Origin: Ceraceosorus guamensis | Taxonomy: Eukaryota; Basidiomycota; Exobasidiomycetes; Ceraceosorales; Ceraceosoraceae | DNA: 64,000 nt | Assembly (NCBI RefSeq): GCF_003144195.1 | Contig: NW_020290007.1 | Span: 129,556 to 193,555, forward strand | Direction of reading: 5' to 3' | In this document: positions 10,563 to 21,592 of the stretch, one piece after another | Numbering within the stretch: the first letter of the stretch is position 1 | How the letters are laid out: the number at the start of each line of letters is the position of its first letter | Notes under the pieces: model-generated | Databases searched by the model: none | Told to the model about the DNA's origin: nothing | The model's input: the letters and a program-made list of their open reading frames with translations, nothing else | Translations under genes and position numbers: made by a program

Positions 10563-12927
10563 AGCGCAACGATCTGACGTCGATCTGGTTGGATCCGTCT
10601 GGAAGACCACGCTTTCTTGGGCTCCGTGTCTTCCGGTACGCCAGGCCGCCCGAAGCCGGTATTCGAAGCGGCCTGCTGCTCTTGGTAGCTCCCAGGACGC
10701 AGTCTCATGACGAGCGGGCTTACGTAGCGCTGAGCAACGACTTTGCCCTCTACTGTGAACAGGCCAACCAGGTATCGCGCCGAGATGCTGATTCAGAAGC
10801 GTTAGTCCGTCGCGCTGAGGATGAAAACCTTGGCACGAAGGTGGGTGTGACTTTCCGGATCGTGTTGTCTAGCACTTGACTCGATCAGTCGCTGTCCTTC
10901 TTAGGTCTTGAGTTGGGTCCGCGAGAAAGCCAAGCACTTGAAAGCAACCTCGTCGTCGGATCACGCCGCTCTGTCGCCATCGTCATCAGGTGGCTCCTCT
11001 CCGCAACATGCATCTCCAGCTCCCTCGTCATCAGGAGTCTCCTCGCCGCACACAATGCCCACGAGTCCGATGTTGGAGAAGGCTGAGGCATCTCTGTCAA
11101 GAACTGCAGACGAGCACAGCTCCGTGCCGTCGGCGTCCGCTTCTACGCAGCGTCTACAAATCACGGATCCAGTCATAGTCGCCTGGCCTGATCATCGCAT
11201 TTCTGACCACATGCTCGCGCGTCCGCGACCGGATGTTGTCCCATACCAGCACTCCCAGTCCTCGAATTGGTATGTTTGCAAAGTTACTAATGAATTTCGG
11301 CTCGGTACGTGCAGCTGACATTCGATCCATTCCAGGCCCAATTTGCGTCCTAGACTAGGTCCACATGCGCCCGGCAATGCTCGCTCAAGGGCTCAAGTAC
11401 TCGATGAGTGGGTGGCTGACACGCGCCCATCTATCCATGGCCCACTTTGACACTCGCAATAACGTTGTCGTATCTGTCACTCTTTGCAGGTTGACATGGC
11501 ATTACCAGAACCTGCCACGCGAAAGGCTACGTGAGCTAGGTATCATTCCTCCTGCGTGCGTCGCCAGCTCTGCTCGTCTCCCGGTAGCGAAGATGCTGAC
11601 AACGGGCTGCCATGATCTGCTTGGCTCTCGCAGTCTTCCCATCCGCGACAGCCGAGGACACGATGGAATTCCCATAGGAAAACCAATCACTTTTCAAAGT
11701 CGAGGTATCAGTCTTGCTCACCAACGTGCAGTATGGAAGGCGCGTTCCGGCAGCGGTAGGAACGCAGCTAGGAACCCCGGTTCACCTCTCCGGCCACGTC
11801 ATCGACAATCTGACGTTCATTACACAGACGACTTTCACAACGATTATCAATATTGCAACGGACCTGCATGTCACGTCACAGTGTTCAGGCGGCCGCCCGG
11901 CTTCCATCCGAGTCAACTATCACCTGCTCAATTCAAAACGGTAGCTGAACACGGCTTTCTAGAGAATTCCCAGTTCGTGAATCGGATGGGAGACGCGGAT
12001 CATTGGAAAGCGCTACAACGAGTACACGGGGTCAGCTCAGAACGTGTCCATCCAACGCGGTCGGAAAATCACTACTACGTCGGACACATAGATCGTCGTG
12101 GGCTAGGCGAGGATGTCGGTGTACTGGTGAAGCTCAAAGAGAAACACACGCGCGAGCAGCCGGAGCGTGCAGCAGAAGGAAAAGCCATGCTCACGGCAAG
12201 CGAAGCAAGGGCCAGTCGACGCGCTTCGGAAGGTCGAATGGGTGCCAGCAAAGATCACGCTCCTGCTGCTTCGGCGCGCACGCCGGACTTCGGTATTGGC
12301 GCGGTGCGAAGTGACAAAGGAGCTTCGGACGACCACGCCGCTGCTGAGAAGGTACACCTTGATGCTGCTCCGCTGCGTATGCCAGGTCCCACCATTGTCG
12401 CGTTGCCTCCAGAAGCGATGGTTCCTCTGGGCAAGTCGGTGTCGCGTATTCCTCAGGTCTCTGAAACTCCATCTCTGCCGCAGCTACAGGCTGTAACTGA
12501 AGGTCTGCGAGGAGAGGCGAGCTCATCGCGCGCATCGCTGTCTTCGAAACTGCGAGCTGCTTCCGGCGAAGAGCACGATGCTGCTGCGGCGGCGGAGCCA
12601 GACGGCAGACGTAACCTGGAGGCGCTCAGAATTTCCGGATACCCACACCCAGTCAATGTTGTGGGACGGCCGGTGGTCATTCACAGGAGCATGCTTTCTC
12701 CCACTTCTCGAGAAGCCCTGCTTTACCATCAAGGGCCACCACCAAAACCCGACGGGGTTCGTCTGGAGGTATCGCAGCAGCCCGCTACCGGAAAGGTTGT
12801 GCTCTTCGGAAGGCCTCCCCATTTCAACCCGAGAACACTGTCGCCCAACTCACGCAAGGTGATGAAGGACTCCGGCCTCGAACGGGACGGCGGTATAGCC
12901 CCGTACAAACCTCCGCATAGTCACTAA
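10559..12927 (+). CDS. tandem paralog B, two-module protein of unknown family
   Basis: Homologous to the gene just upstream. Exons ..-10840, 10905-11269, 11336-11407 and 11490-12927 fit in phase; from the ATG at 10559 they give 718 residues, but the true 5' end is uncertain. SHDERAY...LVRRAEDEN matches the ERDELAA...LLRRADDEH region of paralog A, and both genes have a phase-0 intron at the same place just after it. Module 1 reads TDPVIVAWPDHR, HDGIPIGKPITF, FRRPPGFHPSQLSP, FKTVAEHGFL and NRMGDADHW. After a charged Ala-rich linker a weaker module 2 follows: GPTIVALPPEA, VVGRPVVIHRSMLSP, FGRPPHFNPRTLSP and RKVMKDSGL. No convincing signal peptide is visible at the present start; it may lie in an unfound 5' exon, or the two genes may be one. 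Function unknown. Confidence 0.62.
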
Positions 12928-13637
12928 AGCCGAGCCCGCATGGGGCTCACTCTTGCTTACTGAGCGTGGTAGCTCAAAGGAGGGCCGATCGCTACATTTG
13001 TGGGCCCCTTGCAGAGAATCCAACATGTCCAACATTATACAGAATCAAAATGCCTGTGCGTCCAGCATCGATGATGCCGTCGTAGGGGGCTGCAGAGTGA
13101 AGGTGCGCCTGCTCTGACTTCGCTTGCCTGCTTCGGTCTGCTTTCTTAACATGAGCCGGGCGTGGCTGTCAGAAGAGTATTTGAGGCTGCGCTTGCAGCT
13201 CGCAAGGGCGTCGACATGGTGCTCCCTGCAGTCTATTGTTTTCACATGCAATACAGTCACAGTACTGCCTGCAATCCGGCGCTCCGGAACTGGCTTGTCG
13301 TGTTCTCTCATGCCACGACTGTTTCAGAGATGCTCCTGGCGTGCCAGACATTTGGAGACGTTATAAACATTGAGAGGACCGACACCTTTCATATAGACGT
13401 GGCAAGAGCTAACGTGTGTCTCGAGCATGCAACGAAAGCAGGTACAAGCCAATTGGAGCGATAGATGTACGTGGAAGCGAAGAGCAGACCGAGCACGGGC
13501 GAAAGGGCTCCTGGCTAGGCAGAAGCCCAGGCCGAGATGCAAGCCAGGTGAGTCGGGAGAAGTGTTGGTAGCCAATGGGAAGAACGTGAGATAAACAGGC
13601 TCGATTCTGAATCTGGGTAACGTTTTGCTGCGTGGCA
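12928..13637. other. convergent intergenic region
   Basis: This is the 3' flank shared by tandem paralog B (+) and the Sec14-IML2 gene (-). The short frames on both strands show no recognisable protein and no conserved exon structure. I see no repeat, RNA gene or regulatory site. Confidence 0.4.
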
Positions 13638-16600
13638 TCATCGGCTGTAGTCGGTGCCTACGCTTTGTTGACGGGATCGGCCGTTGGTCAGGCCATTCTT
13701 GGTGACAGCATCGCCGGTAGTCGAGCGACTGGACATAGAGGTGGCGCGAGACACGGCAGAGCTGCGAGATGTTTGGGAGCTCACCACCGAGTTGCGGCTG
13801 GAAAGGCTGCCGCCAATAGAGCTGCCAGAAGCCAGCGTACCGGCATCAGAAGCAGCGAAGAAAGAACCGCGGGAGCGATTCTTTTGAATGCGCATCGTCT
13901 CCAGCGCAGCGTGTGCACGGACCATGCACATGTTGGACAGAAGGTAGCTTGCCTTCGGGTTCAAACCGCCCTTGCCCTTGGCCTCGAGTGGCTTGCCGGA
14001 GAGAACCTTCTTGATCTCCTTCTTCGCTGCTTCCTCCTTGCCCATGCAGGCCAGAAGGCGGCCAAGCTCGTAGTGAGCGAAGTAGCACAGGTACCTATCG
14101 GTCTCGTCAAGCTTGCCGGAGTTTTCGATGACCTTCTCGAACGATTGCACCGCATCTTGCGTGATCTCTTCGAGAGGACCGATGGAGTCCTCAGAAGGCA
14201 ATCGCACCAGCGTGTGGGGTTCGGGGAACGCGACATTCTTGAGGGCAACACCGCGCAAGAAGAAGGCCAAGCAGTACGCTGACCAGTACTCATTCTCGCC
14301 ATTGCCGTACGCGCGGGGATCAGCGTAGCTCTCAAGGTCGTCGATCTCCGAGTCGATACGGCTGAGAGTGTTCTCAACGAGCAAGAAGACAGGAGTTTGT
14401 CCAATGCAGTGCCAGAGATACGAGAACTCGATACCAGCCAGAGGCAAGCGATTGTTCTGGGCGACATACTTGCGCGCCTTCATCGAGCAGAAACGCTCAA
14501 ACGGAATTTGACGTCCGGCCACCTTCTTGGTGAGCTTGGCGACCGTGCGCATGATCGTAGCGCTCTTGGCGCGGTCATCCATGCCGGACTCGTACAGCAT
14601 GACTGCTTTTGCGTACTGGTAGATGGCCTTCGACCAGTTGGACTCGCGCGAAAGCACGTCTTGGCACTCGAAGCAGCGAGCAAAGTCGCAAGTGGCCAGG
14701 TAGGTCAAAGACAGGTCCCAGAAGCAGAGGTGGTGCAGCTGCTTGTACTCGCGCTGAGACTCGATAGCGTTACGGAAGTACTCGATGGCCTTCTCTGGCA
14801 GGGCTTGCGCTGCGTATAGACGCGCGGAGAAGTAGAGGAAGAAGATTCCGTTGGGGTAGCGCACCAAGTTCCAGCTCAGCACCTTGTCGGCAAACTCAAA
14901 GTCGACGTCTGTGATAGGGATGTACGACGAGATTACAAGGTGGTAGACAAGCATAGCAATGTCGCACAGTGGGCGACGGACACCCTCCTCGTCGGCAGAG
15001 ATAGTAGGAAGGGGACGAGACTTGGTCCATCCACCTGCGCGAGAGTAGAGGTCGAGGGCAAAGCGACGATCGCCCGTGAAGCCGAGTCCCTCCATCATCT
15101 TGAGAGCTTTGTCGGGGAGCATGGAAAGGATGAGCGAGCAAGTTGCATTGGTCATGTAAACGCCCGACCTGAAGTCTTGATCGACAGCGGTCGAAGGTCG
15201 GCGACCATGAATTTGAGCCTCTTCAGCCTCGCCATCGCAGTACTCCACAAACTTGAACAGCTCGCGAATGAGGAAATAGGAGTTGCGGAGGCCGAAGGCG
15301 TTTTTGATGAATGCAATACCATCCCCTGCGTAGAAGATACCAAGAACGGCCTTGAGCAGCTGAGACTCTGCGAAAACAAGCTCAGCGTGTTGCTGGACGA
15401 GGGTCATGGAGCGGTAGTTGGTCTGCTTGCTCGAGCCAGTCAGCTTGCCGATGGTACCTTGCTTCTTGCGCAGAAGGGACGCAATGTTCATGGAGTGTTT
15501 GCAGCACAAGATCGCACTCTCGAAGTCCGTAGGCTCGAAGGTCATGATGGCCTTGACCGTGTTGATCAGCGACATGCCGACCGCCTTGTAGAGGCGCGTC
15601 TCGGCATCCTTGATGCAGAGCTCCTCAGCCTCTTTCATGCGAGAGTTCAAGAATAGCGACATGGCCTCACGAACGATGGCAAGATCCTCGCGACAGTCAT
15701 TGTCGTCGATCTTGACCTGGCTGGATGTGAGCGACTTTCTTGGGATGTGGGTAGGCAAGACAGCTGTCTCGGGTGTGATGGACTCGTCGCTGTAATCGCT
15801 TGCCTCGTCATCTTGAAAGTCTTCCTCATCCTCCTCTTCCTCTGCCTGGCCATCGTCTTCATAGCGATCCTCCTCAGGTGCGTTGCCATTGCGACGCTGC
15901 GTCTGCTGCTGCTGTTGGCCGTTAGAGTCGTCTTCTCCACGGCCAGTGACGTAGGCAGCGGCACCGCCCACGGCTGCCGTAGCGGCTGCGGCGGCACCGC
16001 CCACAGCACCGAGTGCCGCGCCAGTGTAGCTCTGCTCGTCGCGTGGCTGCTGTTGCTGCTGACGACCATTGTCTGTGGGAGTCTCGGTGCGGTCTTGCTG
16101 GCGGCTCGGTTGAGAGGGTTGACGAGAAGGAGCGGGACGAGCTTGTTCTGGCTCTGCTTCAGGCTCGGCCTCCTTGGGTGCTGGCTTCTTCGTCGAGGCC
16201 TTGGCAGCTGCCGCGCCTGCAGCCGCACCTGCAGCTGCGCCACCAGCAGCTTCAGCGCCCTTCTTGCTCTTGCCACTTTTGCCGCTCTTCATGCTGCGGC
16301 TGCTGCTACCGCCATCGACCTCGGTGCCGCAGAAGCCGAGACGGCCGGCGACAGAGTCCTCGAGCGTGTCTTCGCCGTTCTCTTCCAGCCACTTCTTGAG
16401 CGCAGGAATGCTGTGACGCTCCCCACATTTTTGCTTGATGGTCTCACCATCGACCTGAGGGTACTCCCAGTCGAAAGACCCGTCATCGTGAAGAATTCCG
16501 GCGCGCTGGTACACGTTGCGAGCTCTGCAGTACTTGTTCATCTGAAGAGCCTTGAGTCTCAATTGCTTGGTTAGAACAATTCGGCGATGAGTGAGTTCCG

Positions 16601-18516
16601 GAACCTCATCATCATTGTCGCTTTGCTGATACCACTCGCGCGTCGCCTCCTCAAATTGCTTGGCAAGATCATCGTACTCGTCTTGCATGGCCTTTTGAGT
16701 CTTGGTGTCCTTCAGGAGATCATTCTCGCGGGGGTCCGGCTCGATGTAGTCCCAGTCCCAGTCCATTGTTCCGCCCATGCCCTTGCGCAGCTTGGCTGTC
16801 GATGCATAGTCAGAAAGCTCTGGAGCCTTGCTCGAGAATTTGATCTTGTCACGGACGACGGGGTCCAGCATGGGCTGGAGCACCTGCCAGATACCTTTGA
16901 AGATCCAGGGAGCAGAGTGCACGTAAATACGCTGCAGGGACTCCGGGTAGCTGGCAAAAAGTCATTCGCGATAAGCCGACTAGCGCAATAATCCCCTGCG
17001 GCGAGAGCTGGACACTCACTAGGCTTCAAGACACTTGACCAGGAAAAGCACACATTGCCAGTCCATGTTCTTCAGACCGAAGCCACCCATATCGAAAATG
17101 ACCACAGCCTTCTCGTAGGGGGGAGTGGTCAATTGACGAGCGTTCTCCATTGCAAGCAGAACGAATTGTTGAAGCACCTCGTGCTTTTGAGCGCTGGTAA
17201 AGTGGCGAGCGACGTGGCTGTGCGTACAATTCAAAATGAGTAGACTCTTGCAAAGTCAGCGGCAGGCTTTGCGTGAGGGACTTCTCTCGCCGCTCACATG
17301 AAGTAGACGGGGTGCTCTCCGGGATGGTCTGGACCACCATCGCTGTTGCCCTTGATGTAAGAGATACCTCGACGGAACTCTGCGTTAAAGGCGCTACGTG
17401 TTCAGACTCTCTACGCGCTCGTTGGCCATTACACGTAGCGACTCACGATTCAAAAAACCGGGAACAGCCTCGAGACCCTGTTCTCCCTTCACCACGATGC
17501 CTTCGACGTCCTTTTCGAAGCGGAACTTGAGAGCGGCTGCAAGCATGGCAAGCGCACGGTCGACATCCCACTTTCTCGCACGCAAAAATCGAAGCATACC
17601 GCTGTCCGGGTTGTCGTGCTGAATGCCCAGGGCGGATGCAAGACTTAGCAGCGGCTCGCGGGGTCACGCTGAGCGCTTGCGCTCACCTTTGTGAATTCCC
17701 AAAGAGCTCGTCTCAGGTAGGGACCTCCGTAAGCTGCGCAAATACGATAGTGTGTGAGCGTGCAACCTCTCGCTGGTGAGAATGAGGGGAGGTACTTACT
17801 GTCCAGGAACTGGTTCATTTCCTGCGAGTGGTGCAGTGCCGAATGACCCGGTGGTCAGCGCTGAGTCTCTAACGTCGCCTGCGCATCTCGCTCAATTCCT
17901 CACCTTCATCTCCTCCATTTTCTTGGCCTCTTCCTTGGCCTTGTCATCCTTTGGGATGTCCTTGCCTGCAGCCTTCTCATCTGCGGGAGGAGCAGCCGCC
18001 TTGTTGGTCTTGGCTGCGTTGGGACCACCCTTCTTTTCGAGCTCAGCAGAGCGTTCCTTTCATCACGACGGATCGTTTGAGGAAGCCGCAGTCAGTCGGC
18101 GATTCACAAGCGCAAACAAGAGCTGCTGCTGACTGCTCACTGTGTTCTTCTCGTACAGCTCAAAGAAGCGGCGCCAGATTTCTCTCAGTGCACGTTGTTG
18201 GTCAGCATCCAGGTTACCTGCGACAGCGAATAAGAAGCGAAACCAGATGTGAGCCGCTCATTACAGTATCGGATCACGCCAGAGAGCTGCGACGCTCCCC
18301 GCTATCAGCCGGCCGGCGCAGACTCAAGGCCTGGACTGCGTTACAGACATGCCAAACCTGGCAAAGTAATGGCGCATTCGCCTTTGTGCAGCAGTCCTGA
18401 AGGTTTTCCGACCTTTGTCTCGGATGATCAAGCATCCACTTGAATCACGTGGAAAGCCACTCACCGCGGTAACCGGGCAAGACTTTCTCGCCATCGATGT
18501 TTCTAGTTGTCGACAT
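13638..18516 (-). CDS. Sec14 (CRAL-TRIO) protein fused to an IML2/TTC39-type domain
   Basis: Nine exons fit in phase: 18516-18465, 18217-18141, 18056-17904, 17821-17800, 17733-17687, 17618-17447, 17379-17298, 17217-17020 and 16950-13638, giving 1371 residues. CRAL-TRIO-N is seen at GMLRFLRARKWDVDRAL, and the lipid-binding CRAL-TRIO lobe runs about residues 165-330 (HPVYFIHVARHF; KAVVIFDMGGFG; YYPESLQRIYVHSAPWIFKG). A linker of about 300 residues is rich in Ala, Gln and acidic residues. From about residue 690 (DLAIVREAMSLFLNSRMKEA) to ~1310 the sequence resembles IML2/TTC39, a helical TPR-like family; yeast Iml2 acts in inclusion-body clearance with lipid droplets. Both halves lie in one uninterrupted last exon, so the fusion is not a splice artefact of the model. 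Phosphoinositide or other lipid transfer is inferred from the family. Exon 4 is only 22 bases and could be missed by gene callers. Confidence 0.85.
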
Positions 18517-21500
18517 CTCCGCGAGCTATGAGGGGTGGGCGCAAAGAAAGACTCGACAAGAGTCACGCGCGAAAGCTAGCTTTCGGACAGCGCCAGAAAG
18601 AAGGGGGAATCGAGACAACAGCTACAACACAGAGCGATCACAGCCTTGCTGGCGACCCGACTAGAAGCTAGGGAAGGGTGGAAGACAAGGAGGAGATGGG
18701 ACTGCGCAAGCGCGTGCCGAGCAGGTGTCAAACAAAGAGTGAAGGCAAGTAAGTGGTTATGAGAAGGAAGCTCGTGGCGGATGTGGAGTGCGAGCGCGAG
18801 CAGAAGAAATGAGGTGTGGAAAGGTAGGGAGAGAGAGAGAGAGAGAGAAGCAAGGGCTAGTTGCTTGTAAATCGTCGGATCTTTGGGAGGATGTGAACAG
18901 CGGGGGGGGAAAGCTTCCTGCTGGTTGAAAGTGAGGCGAAGCGGGGAAAGATGCCGATGGTGGACATGGGAAAGCGCCAACGGTCGCAGTTCCCGCACTC
19001 GAGCTGGGCAGACCGCCTGTGTTTCGATCAAAGACTCTCTGTGTGCGCCGTGCGGCAGAAGCGGGTTGAGACTTGAGACAGGGCATATGTACCGTCATGT
19101 GCAGCTTCTGCGCTGCCATCCACCACTCATCGAGGCCATGCAGACGGTCAGGGCGGCTGTCACTTGGGGATGAGGCGGGGTACCGCTGTAGTCACTGAGG
19201 GACTGCTTGTCAGCGGCACAAGCTAGGCAGCGAGGCAGGTTCGTCTAGCAAATCACATCCGAGCAACGTGAAACAGGCTCTCTCGCCGACGCAGCAGCAG
19301 CAATAGCACAGAGAATGCATGCATATAGCTCAATCACAATAAAGTAACGTGCACAGCGAGAGCAAGACGAGACAAGCCAAGCAAAGGCGCTGTACAAGGT
19401 GCGTGCGTTCAAAGGTGCAGGTGCGTCACTCTATGCGCGGGGATTGAATGTGAAATCACGGAAGTCACGAGTGTCTTTTATATATATTGCTCGAGTCAAA
19501 GTTGCTCACGCTCGCGCCCGAGGCCGGGCAATGTGCATGATGCTCTTGCGGCCCTCGACGCTCGCGGTTAAAGGCATGATCGAGAAATCGTCATCGTCGT
19601 CATTTGTTCCATGTGGTTGCCTTCGGCAACACCCCCCCATCGGCACTTGCGCGCTACAGGAGAGGTCTCTTGAGCCGTGCGCGTGGAGTTAGACGTCGCG
19701 ACCAGGCACCTCCCCCCTCTATATAGCTGCTGTAGCTGCGCCTGCCGCTGCACAAGCCTATCGTCGAGAGCTCCAGCGCAGCAGCGCAGGTCCCCCACCT
19801 GCTGCACCTGCAGCAGCTGCATCGTGGACCTTTGCCGAACAGCACCAGCGCGTGTACCTATAGCAGCAGCGAGGCGCAAACCCCCAGCATTCTTTGCTTC
19901 TTGCCATAATGAAGGCGGGCCAATCGACGATGAGCGTCGCGATCAAAGCGGGGAAGCGGGGTGAAAACAAGAAGCAGGGCATGCAGCACCATGGCGAGGC
20001 AACTAACTCGTAACTTCGTAAGAGAGCCCGCGTCCGTCCACTCGGCTCAGGGTGCGGATGCCCTGATCGAGAAAACAGGCGCGATCGTCGATATACAGTC
20101 AGTGAGTACATGTTGCACGAGCGCAGCCGTGGTGGCCTGTCTGCTCAGACGTGCGGCTTCGCGAGAGGCCGCAATTAACGTCATCGAAAATCGAGGAAGC
20201 GCCAACGTGAATCGTGAAGCGCACATCAGAGGATCGCTTCGCAGTGGGCAGGCATAGCGATATGCGGACCTATACAGATCTGATGCGCGGGAGTATATTC
20301 GCGAGCTCAACTTCGTCCTTTCTGATGAGAATCATTCGGATTCTCTGCTTCAGCCCTGCAAGGTTTAGTAGTGATTGTACCATCAAGGGTCTCGCTTCGA
20401 GTCTACCGATGTGAGGATGACGTGTAATGGACAAAGCGCCGCTACGTCCGTGCGCATGGAGTCACGAGTCCGAGTACAGCGCCCCTCTTATGTACGTACT
20501 CATCAGGATGCAACTTGTGTTCTTGCTCTAGCGATACTGCCCAAAACTAGGCTCATCATGCTCCCTTGGATGGATACGAACAAGCCGGCTTTCGGACAAG
20601 TGGAACGGGGAGCCAGCAGGTTGTACGCCTGGCTGGCCAGCGGACGCGCGAGAAAAGAAAGCTTCGCTTTACGAGCTTAGCGCCCCTCGTTCTCCCACGC
20701 GGCCGGGAAAGCGGCTGGTGGGACACCGCTGATTAGCGCGAGTCGTACCACTGTAGAGTGCGCTGCGCCTGGACGACGAAAAGGATGGTGGTCGTGGGCT
20801 GTAATCAGCATCAGCGATTGATCGTCTTGGGTCTGCTTCTATGTGTGCATGAACGTTCAAAATCATGTTTGGTGCATGGTTGTGTGAACGCTGCGTTTCT
20901 CCTTGCGAGCGTCGACGCTCCTGTCTCTCTTCTGGCACTCGCAACCTTCGAGGCTCCAAACTCAAAATTCATCAAGACTTGAATCATCACGATTGGTGAA
21001 CCAAACTCTGTAGATTCACGTGATTGGTATAGTGGCATGAACCAAAAGTCGCAAGAGAAGTCAAGTCACAAGTGCGGTCAAGAAAGGACTGAGCCAATCC
21101 TCGACTTCGAGACTTTTCTGCGCACCCAGGAGACATGACGTGCGGCATACAGCGGCGCCTGAGCGGCCGCGGCCATGTGAGCTCTGGCTGCTGCGCTGCA
21201 TGTTGCAGCTACTGCTGTAGGCTGCAGCTGACTCCGCACAGCCTCACCGCCACATCCCACTCGAGCGCGCCGAAAGTACGTCGCGCACGCGACGCAAGGC
21301 TTTTTGAGGACTCATATAAGAGTCAAAGAGGTTGACAAGCAGGCTCTCCCAAACACACTCACACTCACGGATACTCTCAGCATAATCACCTTCTGTCCAT
21401 TCCGTATGCAGTATCTAATCCGCAGGCTTCACGCCCGAAATTCGCAAGCTCTCGCTGGTATATCCGCTTCCCCGACTGCTTCCCTGGCAGCTCCCGAATC

Positions 21501-21592
21501 GAGCTCCGGTGAGCTCAGTCATCGCTCAGCGCTTTAGCTTGGCCACTCGAGCAGCAAGCATCCTCATCTCAGCTCCAGCAGACATTATAAAG
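18517..21592. promoter_or_regulatory. 3.1 kb divergent intergenic region
   Basis: It contains the promoters of the Sec14-IML2 gene (-) and the Pil1-like gene (+). A GA run occurs at 18828-18849 within a purine-rich stretch that is C/T-rich on the transcribed minus strand. TCATATAAGAG near 21311-21321 could be a TATA-like element about 280 bases before the Pil1 start. Motif relatives are at about 20205 (CGTGAATCGTGAA) and 21013. The frames of up to 150 codons show no recognisable domain and I do not call them. Confidence 0.4.
18828..18849. repeat. (GA)n microsatellite
   Basis: A GA dinucleotide run lies about 310 bases upstream of the Sec14-IML2 start and reads CT on the coding strand, as is common in fungal promoters. 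Confidence 0.85.

Noticed and set aside
9445-12927. Possible ADP-ribosyltransferase-like fold for the tandem family
   Set aside because: The FRRP and GF residues loosely recall that fold, but the spacing and other signature residues do not match, so no enzymatic function is claimed.
17394-17460. Apparent frameshift between GFLN and FRRGISY in the Sec14 region
   Set aside because: The first acceptor tried (ACGTAG|C) broke the frame, but the acceptor TTTAACGCAG|AGTTCC restores QFRRGISYIKG in phase, so no frameshift is needed.
18576-19119. Leu/Ser/Pro-rich frames of 120-150 codons upstream of the Sec14-IML2 start
   Set aside because: They coincide with a pyrimidine-rich promoter and GA repeat, which produce such residues by composition alone.
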